Assembly (NCBI GenBank): GCA_032718475.1
Contig: JAUCBJ010008745.1
Span: 1-37,281 of the forward strand
Origin: Nemertoderma westbladi
Lineage: Eukaryota; Xenacoelomorpha; Nemertodermatida; Nemertodermatidae
Length of the DNA: 37,281 nt
Direction of reading: 5' to 3'
Numbering within the stretch: the first letter of the stretch is position 1; each line of letters begins with the position of its first letter. Made by a program: the position numbers and the translations under genes. The notes below the pieces were generated by a model. That model was not told the origin of the DNA. It did no database searches and saw only the letters and a program-made list of their open reading frames with translations. Of this stretch, positions 32,556 to 37,281 are shown piece by piece.

Positions 32556-33394
32556 GTATGAGTTATTTTAATCCAATCGCTTCGCTTCGCCTTCTGAAAT
32601 ACCATAAAGTTTCACTTTATATTACAGATAATTTACATATTTGGGTCAATAAGCTTAAAAGTGGCCAATGGTTTGTCCGGAAGTTACGATATAATTTTAA
32701 ATGCTTTAATTTATTCGTATTTAATAAAGTTATATATTATTCTGTAGCTAATTTATTTGCGCAGCTTACGCACTAAAAATTATCAAAATCTGTAAAGGCA
32801 GTCAAAAGATATGCCCCATCAAAGACTGAAATATCGTGAAAATCAGTTGTCCCTTACGTGACAAGACCATAAACAACTGTAAATTTTATTACCCAAGTGG
32901 CAAATATATAGGAAACCTATATATTGTTGGGAAGCTTAGATGTTTTGCTTTCTTTTCCGATTTATTTCAGGCCATAATATTCATGTTGAACCATTTGAGA
33001 TCGATAAATAAAATGAGCATGGATTTATCAATTTTTGTGTCACATCTGTAACATTTACGTCTAGAATCTGAAGTACAGTAGTAACTGTAGGTTTACAGTT
33101 TTGATATATTTAGAATCTACAGGGTTTCTAACATATATAGGCCAAATATCACATACAAAGGGTAAGGTAATCTCATTTGGGAAGCATTTATGTTTTACAA
33201 AGTCAATATAGAAAGCATAAACGTCCATATCTGTAACGCTACAAATCTGGCCATAGATTTTGATAATATTAATCTCATACAAGTATAATGGTACGTGTGG
33301 AAAGGCAATTTGAATTTATGCCGCATCAACCCCAAGAGTTAATGTGATAAATAAACACCTATGATGTATGGCGGTGGTAAGCGTTTTTGTCAAC

Positions 33395-34900
33395 CATCTG
33401 TAACGCGTCACCGTTACAGTGCCAGTGCGTCTACAGATAGGGCATGTCTCATCTGTAACGCATTATATAACCAGTTATCGATGCGTTACAGACTGTAGGT
33501 TTTCAGTCATATCTATATGACAGTCCTATCTGTAACGGAGGGTCATCCTGAAATACAATAAGGCATCACTGACAATATTTGAATGCCTACGCGTTTGAGA
33601 CGTTATTCGTCTTCCTACTGACATCCTAACTGCTCATGGTAATGTGGTAGTGTAAGATGGGTAAGTGTAAAACGCGGAACCGGATGCAGGATCCGGATCG
33701 GTACCCGGATTTTGGGGTTAAAACGCCGATCCGGATTTTCATGAAATCCGGAAATGAGTCCAAAATGCGAATTCAAGATAATTTTCATTGTCAAGTGTTA
33801 CTGGATCCCGTAAGGGGACTAAAACACGGATTCATGTTTGTCTCTATCCGGGAAGAGGTGATTGTGGATTCTGGGGAGTAAAGCGCAGATTCACTTCACC
33901 TATGAAATTGTATGAATCCAGAGCTTCTGGGTCCGTGGTAAATAATTTAGGAATTAATTGCAAATATATACAATCTCCATCTTATAAATTTTATGTATTA
34001 ATAAAATGTGCTTTCTGGAAAATTTCGATTTATTTCGTTTAGAATTGTAGAAGATTTCCTAAGAACAGTGTTTTTTTTTAACATACAATATATTGTACAC
34101 ACGGTCCTTTGCCCAATGTTTTGTTTTCGTTTTTCATGATTAGGGTCTGCAGACGTACAGTATATAGATAGACTTCAATAAATTTGTATGTCTAATTTCA
34201 TCTGACATGAAGCAATAAATAAACAAAAGTAAATAATCCAGTGACTGGTATCAGTGAGTCTTGTGTAACTTCAATGTAAGATTATAATTTACTCTAATGA
34301 TTAAATACTCTAATGCGTATAAAAGGCCTATATTTTACTATCAATTTCTAAATCATTGCCTTAACATCACTTACTGACTTACATGACGGATTTGTGCACT
34401 AATATTATTGTGATAAGTTTAGTCAGATCCGTTTATTGGATGAGGTAATGGACGTATCTGAATCAGTTGCAGAGAAACGCCAGGGAGCGGTTAAGTAAGT
34501 ACAGAGAACAAATGGACCGCGCGGTTGTTATACAGAGTATTTTAAACAAGCATATATAAAAAGCGGCGCGATAGAGAAAATTTAACACAGGATAAAAAAA
34601 ATCGTGTAAAACAAGATTATCGGTTACACAGAAAAATGTTAATGAAAAACGTTTTCTATTTATTGGAAATCATGTGTATTAAGTACATATAATTTAGTGG
34701 ATGCGATGGTTATGGGCTGATATCACTGTTTGTTACAGATGTTTGTCAAATAAATTACCTTATTGTCGAAGCAATAAGTTATAAATACTGCAAAATCCAT
34801 ATAACATAATTACCGTTACAGATGGCCGTTTCAGACGTTTGTCCCATAAATGTCATCACTGTAATGCGTTACAGTGGTAGACAAAAACGTTACAGATATG
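33395..34900. repeat. Possible fold-back element with CTGTAACG-rich ends
   Basis: The left part (CGTTTTTGTCAACCATCTGTAACG..CGTTACAGTG near 33386-33424) is roughly the reverse complement of the right part (ACTGTAATGCGTTACAGTGG..GACAAAAACGTTACAG near 34859-34896). The interior has no transposase frame. Boundaries are approximate and the pair could be two independent insertions. Confidence 0.4.
33660..33900 (+). repeat. Degenerate GTAAAACGCGGATCCGG repeats
   Basis: Four related starts, TAAAACGCGGAACCGG (about 33667), TAAAACGCCGATCCGG (33719), TAAAACACGGATTC (33820) and TAAAGCGCAGATTC (33881), resemble the inverted ends of the element at 2972-3203. They are likely nested or decayed copies of that family. 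Confidence 0.55.
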
Positions 34901-35095
34901 ACATTAGTTTTTGCCATATATATCCCTTTGAGCAGCGCGTCATGCTCTCCCTCTACCATCACAAGATTCGCCATGAAATTATCTTTCGAATGGTGTATGA
35001 TATGGCACTAATTTCCGACAAAAATTTTTCGGTCAATTTGTACCCCTTTTTGGCCATTTTTAAGCTTATTGACCCATTTGTTGATTTATTTCTAG

Positions 35096-35259
35096 GGAAA
35101 TTTATTTAAATAATCCCAACGTTCGGTGGGACGATATCATTGGACTAGAGGATTGCAAACGATTGGCGAAGGAAGCCGTCGTTTATCCAATCAAATACCC
35201 CGATCTGTTCAGCGGAATCTTGTCGCCTTGGAAGGGACTGTTATTGTATGGACCCCCAG
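35096..35259 (+). CDS. KATNAL2: KATNAL2 exon: AAA domain start to Walker A
   Basis: With the split Arg codon completed, the frame reads [20 protein letters not shown], then [35 protein letters not shown]. This is nearly identical to the vertebrate KATNAL2 start of the AAA ATPase domain ([28 protein letters not shown]). The acceptor is TTATTTCTAG and the donor is CAG/GTACGT, phase 1, splitting the Walker A loop between its Gly and the next residue. In the family this region binds ATP to drive microtubule-severing-type remodelling. Confidence 0.97.
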
Positions 35260-35537
<278 letters not shown>

Positions 35538-36015
35538 TAGTTGAAGCAGATACTTGTCGCTGAGCTCTGGATTCTCCTGGCAATTTTTTAGTCTCTTGAT
35601 TAGGTCTCTGGTTCCCGGGTATTGAAAACATACATATTACCCAGTGAGGTCAGTAATTTTTCAAATTAAAATAGCCACAAAATTAAAAATGAAGATTTCT
35701 TCACAATTTTTTTTTACTATATAAATAATTTGTTTTGAACTATTTTTAATAATCCGCATCAACAAAATATTAACTTTTTACTGTATTTTCCATCATGACT
35801 CACACTAAATGTACCGGTAATCTTCTATTTAATTTTATATTACCTATTAATCTTAATTTTAATCTTCTCTTTTCACCTTGTTGTAGGGTAGATATTTTGA
35901 CGACCAAATGAATAGAACGAACGTAACGAGGCTTCTAAAAGGGGCGATTAGAGTAGTACACCTATGCATTAACTATATTCGTAAATGACCAAGCTTGTAC
36001 TGTACAGTTATAGTA

Positions 36016-36045
<30 letters not shown>
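36016..36045 (+). repeat. Poly-G run of 30
   Basis: Thirty consecutive G after TATAGTA. Such runs are unstable and hard to sequence, so the true length is uncertain. Confidence 0.9.
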
Positions 36046-36048
<3 letters not shown>

Positions 36049-36384
36049 TATGGTATATATAATTTTTTAATATTACTTTTTTTGCTTTTGATCTTTCATT
36101 ATGAAATAAAAACATTATCTAACGTAACATTGTATTATTGTAGTTTCTGAATTTATAAGAATCGACAGTAGAGTACCATTCTATGGAAAGATATTTTAGT
36201 TTTTATAAGTAACAAATCATCGGGACGAATGGGTCTAGTGTGGGGTTAAATGGGTCTATGTTGAATATTTCGCAAAATTGGCTATATATGTGATATGTGT
36301 GATTTGGAGCGGGTATATGGGTCGTTGAAAAGCTGAATAAATTTGCAAAAACTTGATTATTTAGTAGGGCCTAGTGTTTAAACG

Positions 36385-36757
36385 GGATTCCGATCCCGAT
36401 CCCAATCCCGAAATACCGGGATCCCGGCGAAAAATGCAATCCCGGTCCCGGTCCCGGTCCGGGTCCCGATCCAGACTATTTTTAATTATATAGTTAAGTA
36501 ATTTTGCTGAATATCTGATAAATAGTTGCAGCCGAACGGAAATGTTTTGATTAAATCTAATTTTTATGTCAGGAAATCATCCAGTAATCAATTACAAATT
36601 AATTTTAATATATCTTTATCTTACTAATATTTCAGAAGTGAAAGATAAAGTCATTGTTGCCCAAACAAAACCCGCCATATATACTATAATAATACTTTTA
36701 GGAATTTAATTCAAAATTGCAATCCCGATCCCGAAAACCGGGATCCCGATATATCCC
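36385..36757. repeat. CCCGATCCCGAT-type hexamer repeats in two patches
   Basis: Patches at 36385-36475 and 36718-36757 carry GATCCC and GGTCCC hexamers in both orientations, with internal palindromes such as CCGGGATCCCGG. The text between is AT-rich. They may be the two ends of one non-autonomous DNA element, but no target duplication was identified. Confidence 0.5.
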
Positions 36758-37110
36758 AGATATCAATCAGGAAGAAAGGATTCATATACAATAATACGAA
36801 ATGGCTGAAGGTTTTCATTTCAGCCCACTAGCGGTAGACTGGAGAACTGCCTAGGATTAGCGTCCCCACAAAAATGTAGCCTATGGATGGTCTAGCACGT
36901 ATATCAGTCAAGTTTCAGCTGAACCAGAACAACCAAATGGTGAAGTTGATCACTTTCGTATACATTACACTATAGACCAACCGTACTGATAAAGACACAG
37001 GCTGTGTACTACCGGTAGTACATAACTAATGTACCTCGAAAATTTCATATCTCGGCGCATCTGGATAAAATACGGAGCCCCTAAGGGGAAATGGAAAATA
37101 GAAAAAATTT

Positions 37111-37267
37111 AAAACGAACTTCGTATTACTAACACGTAGGCTCGTGTTATTAAGACGAAGTTCGTGTTAGTAACACGAAGTTCGTGTTAGTATCACGAAG
37201 TTCGTGTTAGTAACACGAAGTTTATGTTAGTAACACGAAGTTCGTGTTAGTAACACGAAGTTCGACG
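37111..37267. repeat. 20-bp near-palindromic tandem repeat at the window edge
   Basis: The unit TAACACGAAGTTCGTGTTAG recurs about seven times; each AACACGAAGTTCGTGTT is a palindrome except for its central base, so each unit can fold into its own hairpin. The first two copies are diverged. The array may continue past the window. Confidence 0.85.
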
Positions 37268-37281
37268 ATTTACTTAATATT

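Larger units (their letters stand above)
32556..35095 (+). other. KATNAL2 intron of 2.5 kb with fold-back and GGATCC-type repeats
   Basis: It starts GTATGAG and ends GATTTATTTCTAG. It contains a cluster of CTGTAACG/CGTTACAG motifs at 33395-33540 and an inversely related one at 34810-34900. It also contains an array of degenerate GTAAAACGCGGATCCGG motifs at 33660-33900. No gene is seen; short open frames here lack coding character. Confidence 0.7.

Noticed and set aside
33657-34042. Overlapping short frames
   Set aside because: They cover the GGATCC-type degenerate repeats and lack coding character.

Overview
This is a stretch of animal nuclear genome, probably from an invertebrate. Genes are split by GT-AG introns, spacer DNA is AT-rich, and repeats and fold-back elements dominate. 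No rRNA, tRNA or bacterial feature was recognised. The species cannot be named from the sequence.

The backbone is part of one plus-strand gene, the orthologue of katanin p60 ATPase-containing subunit A-like 2 (KATNAL2). Five consecutive internal exons were found: 9395-9521, 29227-29514, 32350-32555, 35096-35259 and 35437-35521. Their splice phases all agree, and together they encode about 289 residues. These cover the segment after the LisH domain, a Ser/Gly/Arg-rich linker, the start of the AAA domain and the Walker A motif. The first exons (LisH) and the rest of the AAA domain were not found and probably lie outside the window.

Two successive introns have been swollen by unrelated tandem arrays. 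The 19.7-kb intron at 9522-29226 is almost entirely a 21-bp pyrimidine-rich satellite, roughly 750 units in two blocks. A 3.3-kb RTE-like non-LTR retrotransposon (17941-21249) splits the blocks and is flanked by an apparent 13-bp target duplication. The array ends within about 40 bp of the 3' splice site. The next intron (29515-32349) is filled by about 60 copies of a 43-bp minisatellite. Each copy contains the sequence used as that intron's 3' splice site. The very long open reading frames across the satellite are artefacts of a stop-free 21-bp period and are not annotated as genes.

Left of the first KATNAL2 exon are a possible intronless gene for a small single-pass membrane protein (466-1587) and about 7.8 kb of repeat-rich DNA. 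That DNA holds a 36-bp and a 31-bp tandem repeat, several perfect or near-perfect fold-back structures, a short inverted-repeat element family with GGATCC-type ends, and a 1-kb element with 0.4-kb inverted arms. If the LisH exons lie left of the window, the membrane-protein gene is nested in a KATNAL2 intron. Right of the last exon are a 30-G run, GGGATC-type repeats and a palindromic 20-bp repeat at the window edge.
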